A program made the position numbers and the translations under genes. Below, in pieces: positions 37,248 through 47,287 of a DNA stretch of 64,000 nt. The DNA is taken from positions 27,104-91,103 of the forward strand of contig NZ_JADOET010000014.1 in assembly GCF_015645385.1 (NCBI RefSeq). Direction: 5' to 3'. Each line of letters opens with the position of its first letter. Within the stretch, counting starts at the first letter, position 1. The notes beneath the pieces were generated by a model. The model had not been told where the DNA came from, did no database searches, and worked only from the letters and a program-made list of their open reading frames with translations. This DNA comes from Winogradskyella marina (GTDB taxonomy: Bacteria > Bacteroidota > Bacteroidia > Flavobacteriales > Flavobacteriaceae).

Positions 37248-37421
37248 AGATTTTTTTTGTTTTAACAAAACTATGAAAGTAATATTTAAAATCAACTTCC
37301 GATTGTAATTTATCGTTTTCAATCCATGCAAGTTTCAATACTTCATAACTGGCTTTAGTCGAAGCTTGATACTTTAATTTAAAATAATGTTTAATTTTAT
37401 ACCCATATATTTATTTCAACT

Positions 37422-37583
37422 ATGGCAAAAAAAGGAAAAGAAAAAAACACCAACAACAAAGCCAAGCACAGTAAACTGATTGCCCAAAAAAAGAATAAAA
37501 TAAAATCTAAGGATGCTGAACGCAAAGCACGATTAAAAGCTATTGTTGAAAAAGCAAAAGCATCTAAATCAGATTCAGAATAA
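37422..37583 (+). CDS. small very basic protein (53 residues)
   Basis: ATG at 37422 to TAA at 37581-37583 encodes 53 residues, of which Lys and Arg make up a large part (it starts MAKKGKEKNTNNKAKHSK). I recall similar short Lys-rich proteins in other Flavobacteriaceae. It could bind RNA, DNA or ribosomes, but that is inference from charge. A stem-loop terminator follows directly, and an antisense frame over the same bases has no family resemblance. Confidence 0.65.
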   Translation: MAKKGKEKNTNNKAKHSKLIAQKKNKIKSKDAERKARLKAIVEKAKASKSDSE

Positions 37584-37590
37584 TTCAAAA

Positions 37591-37623
37591 AAAATCCAAA
37601 ACTCATTCAGCGTTTTGGATTTT
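37591..37623. terminator. bidirectional intrinsic terminator
   Basis: AAAATCCAAAAC (37591-37602) pairs with GTTTTGGATTTT (37612-37623) with a 9-base loop. It serves the small basic protein gene on the plus strand and lies just after the acs stop on the minus strand. Confidence 0.8.
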
Positions 37624-37645
37624 AAAGTTTAGTATTTTCAATAAC

Positions 37646-39553
37646 TTATTTCACATTATCAATTATATCTTGTACAACTTCAGGATTAAAAAGTGTACTT
37701 GTATCACCTAGTTGATCTGTTTCATTACAAGCAATCTTCCTTAAAATTCTTCGCATAATTTTACCCGATCTTGTTTTTGGTAAAGCATCTGTAAACTGAA
37801 TTTTATTCAACTTCGCAATTGGTCCAATCTGCTCTGTAATTAACTGATTGATTTCTTTACGTAAGTTATCATGATTTCTACTTTCTCCTGTTTCTTTTAA
37901 CGTTACATAACCATAAAGTGCGTTTCCTTTAACATCATGCGGATAACCAACAATGGCACTTTCTGCAACTGCTGGGTGTTCGTTAATAGCATCTTCAATA
38001 GGTGCTGTCCCTAAGTTATGACCAGAAACTATAATAACATCATCGACTCTACCTGTTATTCTATAATAACCAACCTCATCACGTAGCGCTCCGTCTCCTG
38101 TAAAGTATTTATCATCATAAGCAGAGAAGTACGTGTCTTTATAACGTTGATGATTTCCCCAAATCGTACGCGCCATACTTGGCCAAGGGTATTTAATACA
38201 TAAGCGTCCATCCACTTGATTGCCTTTAATTTCAGCACCATGCTCATCCATTAAAGCCGGCTGAATACCAATAAAAGGTAAGGTTGCATATGTTGGTTTT
38301 GTTGGTGTCGCAAAAGCGATTGGTGTAATCATAATGCCTCCAGTTTCCGTTTGCCACCAAGTATCTACAATTGGGGATTTCTTCTTCCCAACGTTATCAT
38401 CGTACCAGTGCCACGCTTCTTCATTGATAGGTTCTCCAACCGTTCCTAATACTTTTATAGAGGACAAATCGTGTTTTTCTAAATGCTCAACACCTTCTTT
38501 TGCTAAGGCTCTAATAGCCGTTGGTGCTGTATAAAATTGACTTACTTTATGTTTTGCTACGACCTCCCAAAAACGACCGTAGTCAGGGTAACTTGGCACA
38601 CCTTCAAATAATACTGTAGTGGCTCCATTACATAAAGGACCATAGACGATGTAACTATGTCCTGTAATCCAACCAATATCCGCTGTACACCAATACACAT
38701 CTTTTTCTCTGTATTGGAATACGTTTTTAAACGTGTAAGCTGTATACACCATATAACCGGCTGTGGTATGCACCATACCTTTTGGCCTTCCTGTAGAACC
38801 TGATGTGTACAATATAAACAGTGGATCTTCCGCCTTCATTATTTCAGGTTCACAATGGTTATCTGCATTATTTAATAAGGGTTGTAACCATTCGTCACGC
38901 CCTTCTTTCATATTAACATCAGATGCAATACGCTTTACAACTAATACTGAGGTAATAGTAGGACATTCTTCTAAGGCTTCATCTACAATTCCTTTTAAAT
39001 CTATGGTTTTAGCACCACGATAAGAGCCATCACTGGTAATCACCATTTTACATTCGGAATCATTAATTCTAGTCGATACTGCTGTAGAAGAAAAGCCTGC
39101 AAAAACAACCGAATGTATTGCGCCGATACGTGCACAAGCTAAAGTAGCAATCGCTAACTCCGGAATCATTGGTAAATAAATACAAACGCGATCACCTTTC
39201 TGAATGCCTTTATCTTTTAATACATTGGCAAACTTACAAACACGCTCGTGTAATTGCTTATAAGTAATATGCTCAGCTTCTTCTGAAGGATCATTAGGCT
39301 CAAAAATGATAGCCGTTTTATCTCCTCTCGTATAAAGGTGTCTGTCAATACAATTTTCGGTAATATTGAGTTCTGCGCCTTCAAACCACTTTATTTCTGG
39401 TTTTGAAAAATCCCAACTTAAGACATTATCCCATTTTTTTCGCCACATAAAGTGTTCTTCAGCTATTTCTTCCCAAAAAACTTCTGGGTTTCTAACCGAT
39501 TTACGATATACTTGATAGTATTCCTCTAAATGTTTTATGTGATAATTACTCAT
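37646..39553 (-). CDS. acs: acetyl-CoA synthetase
   Basis: The 635-residue AMP-forming enzyme activates acetate to acetyl-CoA in the cytoplasm. Its adenylate-forming core carries YTSGSTGRPKGMVH (about residue 250), and the C-terminal GKIMRR segment contains the lysine that is acetylated in regulated homologues. Length is close to the family norm of about 640-650. It is followed by a terminator and lies 267 bases from the DUF779 gene upstream. Confidence 0.93.
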   Translation of the reverse strand: MSNYHIKHLEEYYQVYRKSVRNPEVFWEEIAEEHFMWRKKWDNVLSWDFSKPEIKWFEGAELNITENCIDRHLYTRGDKTAIIFEPNDPSEEAEHITYKQLHERVCKFANVLKDKGIQKGDRVCIYLPMIPELAIATLACARIGAIHSVVFAGFSSTAVSTRINDSECKMVITSDGSYRGAKTIDLKGIVDEALEECPTITSVLVVKRIASDVNMKEGRDEWLQPLLNNADNHCEPEIMKAEDPLFILYTSGSTGRPKGMVHTTAGYMVYTAYTFKNVFQYREKDVYWCTADIGWITGHSYIVYGPLCNGATTVLFEGVPSYPDYGRFWEVVAKHKVSQFYTAPTAIRALAKEGVEHLEKHDLSSIKVLGTVGEPINEEAWHWYDDNVGKKKSPIVDTWWQTETGGIMITPIAFATPTKPTYATLPFIGIQPALMDEHGAEIKGNQVDGRLCIKYPWPSMARTIWGNHQRYKDTYFSAYDDKYFTGDGALRDEVGYYRITGRVDDVIIVSGHNLGTAPIEDAINEHPAVAESAIVGYPHDVKGNALYGYVTLKETGESRNHDNLRKEINQLITEQIGPIAKLNKIQFTDALPKTRSGKIMRRILRKIACNETDQLGDTSTLFNPEVVQDIIDNVK

Positions 39554-39801
39554 GCTAGTTTCGTTTTATTGTTGGTTTATGAGTTTCCTAAAGCCGTAAA
39601 CTTACCAATAGGAATCTCGTATATTAGTTATTTATAATTCCATAAATATATATAATTCAGCGTCTATTCTGAATTCCTATTTCATGATTTATTTAATTTT
39701 GTATCAATTTCGGGCTATTTGCAATATTAAATATCGTAAAATATTTTATGAGCTTTTAGGGTGTTATTTAAATTTACTCACAAATTAATTTTTTTTAAAT
39801 T

Positions 39802-39825
39802 AAAAACCTAATAGCCAAAATTAGG
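39802..39825 (-). terminator. terminator overlapping the DUF779 stop codon
   Basis: On the minus strand CCTAAT (39825-39820) pairs with ATTAGG (39812-39807), followed by five T (39806-39802). The stop codon of the DUF779 gene (39823-39821) lies inside the stem. Confidence 0.6.
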
Positions 39826-40180
39826 CTTTCATGTTAAAAAAGGCATCTTCTTCTTTGGTTAATAATCGGGAATGAATTAAGAATCGCAATCCCAAAGGAA
39901 TCTCTAAAGAAAAACTTGCACCTCGACCTTCAGTTATATCTACAGTTAAGTGTGTATGTTTCCAATATTCAAATTGATCTTGATTCATATAAAAATTAAC
40001 CCCTTCTACTTCACCTAAAAAAATATCACTTTCATCTAAGTACATATCGTCCTTTTCAAAAATCATTGGTGCAGAGCCGTCACAACAACCACCACTCTGA
40101 TGAAAAATTAAATCTCCATGTTTTGCTTTCAATTGCTTTACAATTTCCGCTGCTCTATCTGTTATTTCTACACGTTTCAT
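39821..40180 (-). CDS. DUF779 family protein
   Basis: The 119-residue protein shows the DUF779 signature HQSGGCCDGSAPMI with adjacent cysteines, suggestive of metal binding, and the conserved TVDITEGRGASFSLE region. DUF779 genes often sit beside aldehyde dehydrogenase genes, as here, where the dehydrogenase gene is 255 bases upstream on the same strand. A terminator hairpin (40355-40413) lies between the two, so it may have its own promoter. The biochemical role is unknown. Confidence 0.82.
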   Translation of the reverse strand: MKRVEITDRAAEIVKQLKAKHGDLIFHQSGGCCDGSAPMIFEKDDMYLDESDIFLGEVEGVNFYMNQDQFEYWKHTHLTVDITEGRGASFSLEIPLGLRFLIHSRLLTKEEDAFFNMKA

Positions 40181-40354
40181 ATGTTTATGTTTAAATGATA
40201 AAAGACCGCTTCGCTTATAGAACTAAGAGCAAAGGCTTTATTCTAACTAAATGATAAAACGTTGGTCTCATATTACAAACTCTTGGGAACCTCATTTTAT
40301 ATTAACGGTTCTAGAATTAAATTATTTTTAATCGAATGCTTGTGTTTTTAATCT

Positions 40355-40413
40355 AAAAAAGAAGCTGCCTAAAAAAAAGGATATTTATTGAATCTTATTT
40401 CTTAGACAGCTTC
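40355..40413 (-). terminator. intrinsic terminator of the aldehyde dehydrogenase gene
   Basis: On the minus strand GAAGCTGTCTAA (40413-40402) pairs with TTAGGCAGCTTC (40372-40361), with one G-U-type wobble, and six T follow (40360-40355). The loop is about 29 bases. The core resembles two other terminators in the window. Confidence 0.6.
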
Positions 40414-40435
40414 GAGCTGCTATTAATAACTATGT

Positions 40436-41935
40436 CTAAAAGAACCCTAATTTATTCTTATCGTATGAAATTAGCATATTCTTAGTTTGCCTGTAATGAC
40501 TCATCATCATCAGATGATTTTCTCTACCAAATCCAGATTTTTTATATCCTCCAAATGGTGCATGTGCAGGATAAGCATGATAGCAATTCACCCAAACACG
40601 ACCAGCTTTAATCGCACGTGGAATTTGATACAGTTGATGTGCATCTCGTGTCCAAACTCCGGCTCCTAAGCCATATAAAGTATCATTAGCAATTTCTATG
40701 GCTTCAGCTTCGTCTTTAAACTTAGTTACACAAACCACAGGACCAAAAATTTCTTCTTGAAAAACACGCATTTTATTATGGCCTTCCAAAATTGTAGGTT
40801 TTATGTAATACCCTCCAGCCAAATCGCCATCTTGTTTATGGGCTTCTCCACCTGTTAAGACTTTTGCTCCTTCCTCTTTACCAATTTTAAAGTAGGATTG
40901 AATTTTTTCATATTGATCATTAGACGCTTGTGCACCAACCATAGAATTAACATCATAAGGACTCGTTTGTACTATAGCTTCTGTTCGAGCTACCACACGT
41001 TCCATAAAAGCATCATATATATCTTCTTGCACTAAAATTCGTGAAGGACATGTACAAACCTCTCCTTGATTAAAAGCAAATAAAACAGCACCTTCAATAG
41101 CTTTATCTAAATAAGCATCATCCTCATCCATAACACTGTTAAAGAACACATTTGGAGATTTCCCTCCTAACTCCATCGTTACAGGATTTAAGTTTTTTGA
41201 TGCATATTGCATAATCAGTTGACCTGTTGTCGTCTCTCCTGTGAAAGCTACTTTATCGACATTAGGACTCGATGCTAATGGTTTTCCGGCTTCTGGCCCA
41301 AAACCATGAACAATATTTAATACACCTGGAGGAAATACATCGGCAATTTTCTCCATTAACAATGTTGCTGAAGATGGAGTTTGCTCTGCAGGTTTTAATA
41401 CTACACAGTTTCCGGTTGCCAATGCTGGCGGTAATTTCCAGGATAACATTAGCAATGGAAAGTTCCATGGAATAATTTGACCAATCACTCCTAATGGCTC
41501 TTTAATATTCATGGATAATGTATTTTGGTCTAATTCCGTCGCACTACCTTCTTCTGCTCTAATACAAGCCGCAAAATAGCGCCAATGATCCACAGATAAT
41601 GGAATATCTGCATTTAGGGTTTCGCGAATAGGTTTTCCATTATCACAGGTTTCTACAACTGCAAATTCTTCTAAATTCTCTTCTATAATATCTGCCACCT
41701 TAGACAGGAGTGCCGCACGTTCTGCTGCTGACGTATTTCCCCACGCATCTTTAGCAGCATTGGCTGCATCTACTGCATTGTCTACATCTTCTTTTTGCGA
41801 TCTAGGATACTTAGCAATTAGCGTTCCATCTACTGGAGATGTGTTTTCAAAATAATCTCCACCCACTGGCGGCACAAATTTTCCATTGATAAAATTGGAA
41901 TACTTTTCTTTAAATTTTGGCTTAGAGTAGCTCAT
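40436..41935 (-). CDS. NAD(P)-dependent aldehyde dehydrogenase
   Basis: The 499-residue protein oxidises aldehydes to carboxylic acids. The general-base Glu is in MELGGKSPN and the catalytic Cys in [11 protein letters not shown]; the nucleotide-binding [11 protein letters not shown] and the downstream [11 protein letters not shown] motif are both present. It resembles the AldB/ExaC type that acts on acetaldehyde and other short-chain aldehydes and that is found with DUF779. The AraC-family gene upstream is divergent, which suggests local, aldehyde-responsive control; this fits an operator candidate at 42037-42071. Confidence 0.9.
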   Translation of the reverse strand: MSYSKPKFKEKYSNFINGKFVPPVGGDYFENTSPVDGTLIAKYPRSQKEDVDNAVDAANAAKDAWGNTSAAERAALLSKVADIIEENLEEFAVVETCDNGKPIRETLNADIPLSVDHWRYFAACIRAEEGSATELDQNTLSMNIKEPLGVIGQIIPWNFPLLMLSWKLPPALATGNCVVLKPAEQTPSSATLLMEKIADVFPPGVLNIVHGFGPEAGKPLASSPNVDKVAFTGETTTGQLIMQYASKNLNPVTMELGGKSPNVFFNSVMDEDDAYLDKAIEGAVLFAFNQGEVCTCPSRILVQEDIYDAFMERVVARTEAIVQTSPYDVNSMVGAQASNDQYEKIQSYFKIGKEEGAKVLTGGEAHKQDGDLAGGYYIKPTILEGHNKMRVFQEEIFGPVVCVTKFKDEAEAIEIANDTLYGLGAGVWTRDAHQLYQIPRAIKAGRVWVNCYHAYPAHAPFGGYKKSGFGRENHLMMMSHYRQTKNMLISYDKNKLGFF

Positions 41936-42036
41936 ACCTTACTTTGTTTTAAATTATTAATTATCTATTTATTTAGTACAAAAAATACTTATTTTGTAAT
42001 TTTGATAAAGTTATTTTATCAATTCGCCAATAAATA

Positions 42037-42071
42037 GAACATATTGATTATATTATTGAACATATCTATTA
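42037..42071. promoter_or_regulatory. direct-repeat operator candidate for the AraC-family regulator
   Basis: GAACATAT-nn-ATTA occurs at 42037-42050 and again at 42058-42071, with 12 of 14 bases identical and a 21-base period (about two helical turns). This is the geometry used by AraC-type regulators, which bind direct half-sites on one face of the DNA. It lies between the divergent aldehyde dehydrogenase and AraC-family genes. Confidence 0.55.
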
Positions 42072-42103
42072 TTAACTATATTTAAGACTAATTTTTTGTA
42101 CTA

Positions 42104-43024
42104 TTGAATATGAGCCACTTATTATCATCACATAAAAGCCATAGAAAACTAACAACATTAGTAGAAAATAGAACTACATATAATGCCGAATATGCCGAAC
42201 TCAACATTTATGAGACACATGCTGTTGCTGAAAAAGTATCATTGACTTTTGATTTTCCTATTATTGCGAGTATGCTAACCGGAAAAAAGATTATGCATTT
42301 AGATGGTTTTGAGTCGTTCGACTTTTTTCCTGGTGAATCTGTGGTAATGCCAACGAATAAGGAAATGATAATTGATTTCCCTATAGCCACAAAACATAAG
42401 CCAACGCAATGTTTAGCTTTAGGTATTGATGCTTTTAAAATTTTAGAAGTTGTTGAAAAATTCAATCACAATGTTGCTATAGAAAATGAAAACAACACAT
42501 GGGATTTAGATAAAACGACTTCGCACCTCATAAATAATGTGGACGTAAATCATTTATTAGAACGATTAACGTACACCTTTACCAACAGTAATAAGTCTAA
42601 AGATGTATTGCTTGATTTAATGATTCAAGAATTAATAGTAAGGTTACTTCAAACAAAAGCTAAATCTTTAATTGTTAATGATACAGATGTTTTTACTGAC
42701 ACACGAATTGGCACTGTTATTAAGTTTATTAAGGACAACCTAACCAATAAAGATATAACCGTAGATCAGTTAGCGAAGAAAGCTTACATGAGCACGTCGC
42801 ATTTTCATAAGCAATTTAAAAATACCTTAGGAGTTTCACCTATTGATTACATCAATTCTGAAAAAATAAAGTTTTCTAAAAAACTAATTAAGGAATCTAA
42901 GCAGCTTAGAATGTCTGAAGTTGCATTTCAATCTGGTTTTAATAACACGAGTTACTTCAACAGGCAATTTAAAAAAATGGAAATGATGACACCTCAACAA
43001 TTTAAAGCTTCAATTAACAAGTAA
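42104..43024 (+). CDS. AraC family transcriptional regulator
   Basis: The 306-residue regulator has an N-terminal ligand-sensing half (about 1-195) and a C-terminal AraC DNA-binding domain with two helix-turn-helix motifs. The latter carries the family signatures DQLAKKAYMSTSHFHKQFKN and EVAFQSGFNNTSYFNRQFKK. A second Met at residue 3 could be the true start. It is divergent from the aldehyde dehydrogenase gene and separated by a candidate direct-repeat operator, so it is the likely activator of that gene. Confidence 0.88.
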   Translation: MNMSHLLSSHKSHRKLTTLVENRTTYNAEYAELNIYETHAVAEKVSLTFDFPIIASMLTGKKIMHLDGFESFDFFPGESVVMPTNKEMIIDFPIATKHKPTQCLALGIDAFKILEVVEKFNHNVAIENENNTWDLDKTTSHLINNVDVNHLLERLTYTFTNSNKSKDVLLDLMIQELIVRLLQTKAKSLIVNDTDVFTDTRIGTVIKFIKDNLTNKDITVDQLAKKAYMSTSHFHKQFKNTLGVSPIDYINSEKIKFSKKLIKESKQLRMSEVAFQSGFNNTSYFNRQFKKMEMMTPQQFKASINK

Positions 43025-43044
43025 TTTTTGAAACTACTTTATCA

Positions 43045-44442
43045 TTATTCCACCTTAGTATCTTGTTCAGACTGTTTTAATGCATTCGTGTAACGTTTCA
43101 GCTCTTTAATCACTTTTGGTGCTAAAATAATTGTTGCCACCATAGTTGGTATTGCCATTAACGCAAATACACCATCAATAAGGTTTATCATCATACTTAA
43201 GCTCGTTGTTGCTCCAATAATAATGCTAATAATGTAGAAGTAATTGTAATAGTGTTTTTTATCGGCTCCAAAGAGAAAAGACATGCATTTTGTACCGTAA
43301 TACGAATATGAAAATAATGAGCTCATACTAAAAACAGCAATACAAATTAGTAGTAAATATTTACCGTAAAAAGGCATCACATCGCCAAAGGCAGAAGCAG
43401 TAAGGCTCACTCCATTATCTGATGTGGTTTCCCAAACTCCAGTGACCAAAATAGCCAAAGCCGTCAACGTACAAACAATTAACGTATCTATTGCAGGTCC
43501 AAGCATGGCTACCAAACCTTCACGAATTGGCTCATCCGTTTTTGCTGCTCCATGAGCCATTGGTGCGGTACCAATTCCGGCTTCATTAGAAAATGCACCT
43601 CGTTTTATACCATGAAGAATTAACGCTCCTAAAACACCGCCTAAAAATGTATCGTCTTGAGGATAATAATTAGCAGCAAACGCATCTGTAAATATCAGTT
43701 TTAGATAATACAATAGCACATCGCTATGCGTCACTAAAATTATAATAACCAACACAAAATACAAAGCTACCATACTTGGTACTAAGCGTGAAGCGACATT
43801 TCCTATACGTTTGATTCCTCCTAAAATAACTAAGGCCGTGATACTAATTAAAATGACACCTATAATAAGGTTCGATTTTAAGCCAACTTCTACTCCATTA
43901 GGAATTAACAATATATCATTTAAAGCTTGCGTGAGTTGGTTGACATTAAAAACAGGTAAGGCTCCAATAAGACCGCAAAAACTAAAAAATATAGCTAATG
44001 GTTTCCAAGATTTACCTAAACCTTCTGTAATAAAATACATTGGTCCACCTTGAACTTCACCAGCACTATCTTTACCTCTATACATAATTGCCAATGTGGA
44101 TGTAAAAAATTTAGTGGACATACCAACTACGGCACTAATCCACATCCAAAAAACCGCTCCTGGTCCCCCAACGGAAATAGCAACGGCAACACCTGCAATA
44201 TTTCCCATACCGACGGTTGCAGATAATGCTGTTGTCAATGCTTGAAAATGCGAAATATCCCCAGGATCGTTTGGATCATCATATTTTCCTCTCAATACAT
44301 TTAAAGCATGGCCTAAATATCGAAACGGTAAAAAGTGAGAACGAATTAATAAATATAAACCACCACCAATTAATAAAATTAGCAAAGGTAATCCCCAAGC
44401 TAAAGATGAAAATTCGCTGAGTAGTTGGTTGAGTTTCTCCAT
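43045..44442 (-). CDS. alanine/glycine:sodium symporter family protein
   Basis: The 465-residue protein has about 10-11 membrane segments and family motifs such as GNIAGVAVAISVGGPGAVFWMW and AFSNEAGIGTAPMAH of the AGCS (AlsT) family. Members take up alanine or glycine with Na+. It converges on the AraC gene with only 20 bases between the stop codons. Regulation is not evident from the sequence. Confidence 0.88.
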   Translation of the reverse strand: MEKLNQLLSEFSSLAWGLPLLILLIGGGLYLLIRSHFLPFRYLGHALNVLRGKYDDPNDPGDISHFQALTTALSATVGMGNIAGVAVAISVGGPGAVFWMWISAVVGMSTKFFTSTLAIMYRGKDSAGEVQGGPMYFITEGLGKSWKPLAIFFSFCGLIGALPVFNVNQLTQALNDILLIPNGVEVGLKSNLIIGVILISITALVILGGIKRIGNVASRLVPSMVALYFVLVIIILVTHSDVLLYYLKLIFTDAFAANYYPQDDTFLGGVLGALILHGIKRGAFSNEAGIGTAPMAHGAAKTDEPIREGLVAMLGPAIDTLIVCTLTALAILVTGVWETTSDNGVSLTASAFGDVMPFYGKYLLLICIAVFSMSSLFSYSYYGTKCMSFLFGADKKHYYNYFYIISIIIGATTSLSMMINLIDGVFALMAIPTMVATIILAPKVIKELKRYTNALKQSEQDTKVE

Positions 44443-44608
44443 AGATTATAAATGTAATAAACCGTTTGAATTAATGCTGTATTGTTTTCAGTTAATTTTA
44501 TAGATAAACTTATAAACTATTGATTTTAAATTGAAAAAATTACTTTGAAAATGAATTAAGATGCATTACAGCATTCAAATTAATAGTTGTTATTTTTATC
44601 TCATTATA

Positions 44609-45814
44609 TTAAGCATTACACGTATAAGCGCGTTGTTTTCCTTTTTTTATTTTACGGTGCCTGTAAAGTAATATGGAAATCGCAATACACCCTCCTGAAA
44701 ACGCAAGAGCAGCACCTACTAAAGATGAAGATGTTACACTATAACCATAGGCAATTGGTAATCCGGCTAAATAAGCTCCCATAGCATTACCCATATTAAA
44801 TGCACTTTGGTTCATTGAGGATCCCAACATCTCGGCGCCTTTAGACGAATTAATTATAGCCATTTGTATTGGTGTCGATATACTAAAAGCTATTAAGCCA
44901 ATAAGGCAAGTTAATATTAAGGTGAGAACTCCATTTGAAGCTATAAAAGAATTAACCGTTAATACCACCGTCATAGTTAAAAGGCTTATTAAAACAGAAC
45001 GTAAAGGCGTAAATATTTGTGCCATTTTCGCTCCTAAAAAGTTGCCAATAAACATGCCAATTCCTGCAATTATCATAGCATAACTCACTACGGCTTCAGA
45101 AAAATGAGCGACCTCCATTAATAACGGAGCAATATAACTATACCAAGCAAAAAATCCACCAGTTCCAATGGTTGTAAGTGCTATGAGTCCCCAAAGTTCT
45201 GGGTTTTTTAATCCTTTTTGCTCTATATCTGAAGATGATTTTTCTTCTTTATTAAATTTCGGCATCCAATAAAAAATACTAGCTAAGGTTACAACACCAA
45301 CAACTCCTACCATTAAAAAAGAAGCACTCCAATGGTACTGATTTCCTAAATAAGTACCAATAGGCACTCCAATAACATTCGCTATAGTTAATCCTGAAAA
45401 CATAGTAGCAATAGCTTGGGCAGTCTTTCCTTTCTTAGCTAATTTACCCGCAATTACAGCGCCCACGCCAAAAAAAGCACCATGCGGTAATCCTGACAAA
45501 AAACGCATAGCCAACAACATATTATAATTTGTAGAAAAAGCGGAAAGTGTATTAAACACCGTAAACCAAACCATAAGTAGTAACAACATCCGATTAGGTG
45601 AAAACTTATAACTAAAACTGGTTAACAGTGGAGCGCCTACTACAACACCAAAAGCATAAGCCGAAATAAAATGACCAGCTTCTGGTATTGAAATAGCTAA
45701 TGAATTTGCAACATTAGGCAAAATTCCCATAATTACGAATTCTGTTAAACCTATTCCAAAACCACCTATTGCTAATGATAATAACGCTTTTTTATTAGAA
45801 AATTTATTTTCCAT
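44609..45814 (-). CDS. MFS transporter, AraJ/PbuE-like
   Basis: The 401-residue protein has 12 hydrophobic segments in two halves and the loop PNRMLLLLM after the second segment, in the region of the MFS signature. It resembles sugar or purine efflux members of the DHA1 group. Ligand unknown. Its start codon faces that of a DUF1624-like gene across 328 bases, so the two are divergently transcribed. Confidence 0.8.
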   Translation of the reverse strand: MENKFSNKKALLSLAIGGFGIGLTEFVIMGILPNVANSLAISIPEAGHFISAYAFGVVVGAPLLTSFSYKFSPNRMLLLLMVWFTVFNTLSAFSTNYNMLLAMRFLSGLPHGAFFGVGAVIAGKLAKKGKTAQAIATMFSGLTIANVIGVPIGTYLGNQYHWSASFLMVGVVGVVTLASIFYWMPKFNKEEKSSSDIEQKGLKNPELWGLIALTTIGTGGFFAWYSYIAPLLMEVAHFSEAVVSYAMIIAGIGMFIGNFLGAKMAQIFTPLRSVLISLLTMTVVLTVNSFIASNGVLTLILTCLIGLIAFSISTPIQMAIINSSKGAEMLGSSMNQSAFNMGNAMGAYLAGLPIAYGYSVTSSSLVGAALAFSGGCIAISILLYRHRKIKKGKQRAYTCNA

Positions 45815-46142
45815 AACTTTTAAGATAGTTCAAATATGATAATGCAAATGTCTGTATAAAAAGCCAATTCAATTACTCGTGGTTTATCTCAAATATGTGC
45901 CATATTAACTTTTAATGCACGCAATAAGCCAGGCATATCTTAAAGCTATAAGCGACATAAAATCCACTTTTTAAAAAATTAATACAATATATAATGTTAA
46001 ATTTGTGGCATCATTATTTTTAAGATACCGCTATTTTATAGAATTTTTCATTCAATCTAACAAAGCGACTATTTTTTTTAATTCAAACTAACCAAAACCT
46101 ATTTTAATCGAAAAACTACCTTTACAATCCAAACAGTCATTT
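45815..46142. other. divergent intergenic region, no gene seen
   Basis: The 328 bases between the MFS and DUF1624-like genes hold a TAAATTTG box (near 45995) and TACCTTTA close to the TTG start on the plus strand. I see no repeat, RNA or small gene. Confidence 0.45.
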
Positions 46143-47240
46143 TTGAGTACCAAACGCCTATACTTTATCGATGCTGTAAGAGCATTTGCCATTTTAATGA
46201 TGTTGCAAGGCCATTTTATCGACACCTTACTAGACGTATCTTACAGAGACCAAAACAACACAGCATTTAAGATTTGGGAATATTTTAGAGGGATAACAGC
46301 ACCAACGTTTTTTACCATTTCTGGGCTCATCTTTTCGTATCTATTAATTAGAGCAAAGCAAAGTGGTAGTATTAAAACTCGAATGCACAAAGGTCTAATG
46401 CGAGGCTTAATGCTTATTGGGATTGGTTATTTACTACGTGTCCCTCTTTTTGAATGGCTTTTTGGTAAGTTCAACAGTTATTTTCTTGTCATTGACGTCT
46501 TGCAATGTATAGGTTTATCGTTAATTTTAATTGTTTTAATTTATAAATTAACCTTCAAAAAAACGTTATACTTTTCAGTTTTAATGTTTCTTTTAGGTAT
46601 AACTATTTTTACTACTGAGCCCTTATATCGTTATTTAGAATTGCCTGAAGTTCCTGTGGTATTTTCAAATTATCTTTCCAAAGCAAACGGTTCTATTTTT
46701 ACCATAATTCCTTGGTTTGGTTATGTAGCATTTGGTGCGTTTATATCCACATTATTCTATCGCTATGTTGAACGACCAAAGTTTAAAATGACTATTGTAT
46801 CTGGCTTTTTCATCTTTGGCATCGCACTAATTTTTGGGTCTTCTGAGCTACTTATGAAGTTTTATTACGCCTTTGATATCGTGCTTTTCAAGGATGTTGC
46901 TTATTATAATTATCTATTCACTAGACTTGGTAATGTACTGATTTTATTCTCTTTATTCTATTTATTAGAGACTTACATTAAACAACCTTTAATCTTAAGA
47001 ATTGGTCAGAAAACATTATCTATTTACGTTATTCATTTCATTATCATCTACGGCAGTTTTACAGGTATTGGCTTACATCAAATTATAGGCAAAACATTAT
47101 TACCTTGGCAAGCTATTGTTGGTGCTATCATCTTTTTATCAGTAGTATGTTTTATTTCGTTTCATTATGCAAAAACAAATGTATTCGTCTATAACAAATT
47201 GCAGCTTTTTTGGGATAAGATTAAAAAATACACGCGGTAG
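46143..47240 (+). CDS. DUF1624/heparan-alpha-glucosaminide N-acetyltransferase-like membrane protein
   Basis: The 365-residue product opens TKRLYFIDAVRAFAILMMLQGHFID and has about 10 membrane segments, matching the acyltransferase-like DUF1624 family. The conserved His in LQGHFID and the Asp in IDAVRA fit the family's N-terminal active-site region. It starts with TTG at 46143; no ATG is available upstream in frame before unrelated sequence. Substrate unknown. It is followed 47 bases later by a lipoprotein gene. Confidence 0.72.
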   Translation: MSTKRLYFIDAVRAFAILMMLQGHFIDTLLDVSYRDQNNTAFKIWEYFRGITAPTFFTISGLIFSYLLIRAKQSGSIKTRMHKGLMRGLMLIGIGYLLRVPLFEWLFGKFNSYFLVIDVLQCIGLSLILIVLIYKLTFKKTLYFSVLMFLLGITIFTTEPLYRYLELPEVPVVFSNYLSKANGSIFTIIPWFGYVAFGAFISTLFYRYVERPKFKMTIVSGFFIFGIALIFGSSELLMKFYYAFDIVLFKDVAYYNYLFTRLGNVLILFSLFYLLETYIKQPLILRIGQKTLSIYVIHFIIIYGSFTGIGLHQIIGKTLLPWQAIVGAIIFLSVVCFISFHYAKTNVFVYNKLQLFWDKIKKYTR

Positions 47241-47287
47241 ATACTTTTAGTTTATGTATTTTTAAAGCTATAAAACTCTTTTACAAC

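Noticed and set aside
37397..37606. Minus-strand 69-codon open frame
   Set aside because: It is the antisense of the 53-residue basic protein and is hydrophobic by composition only.
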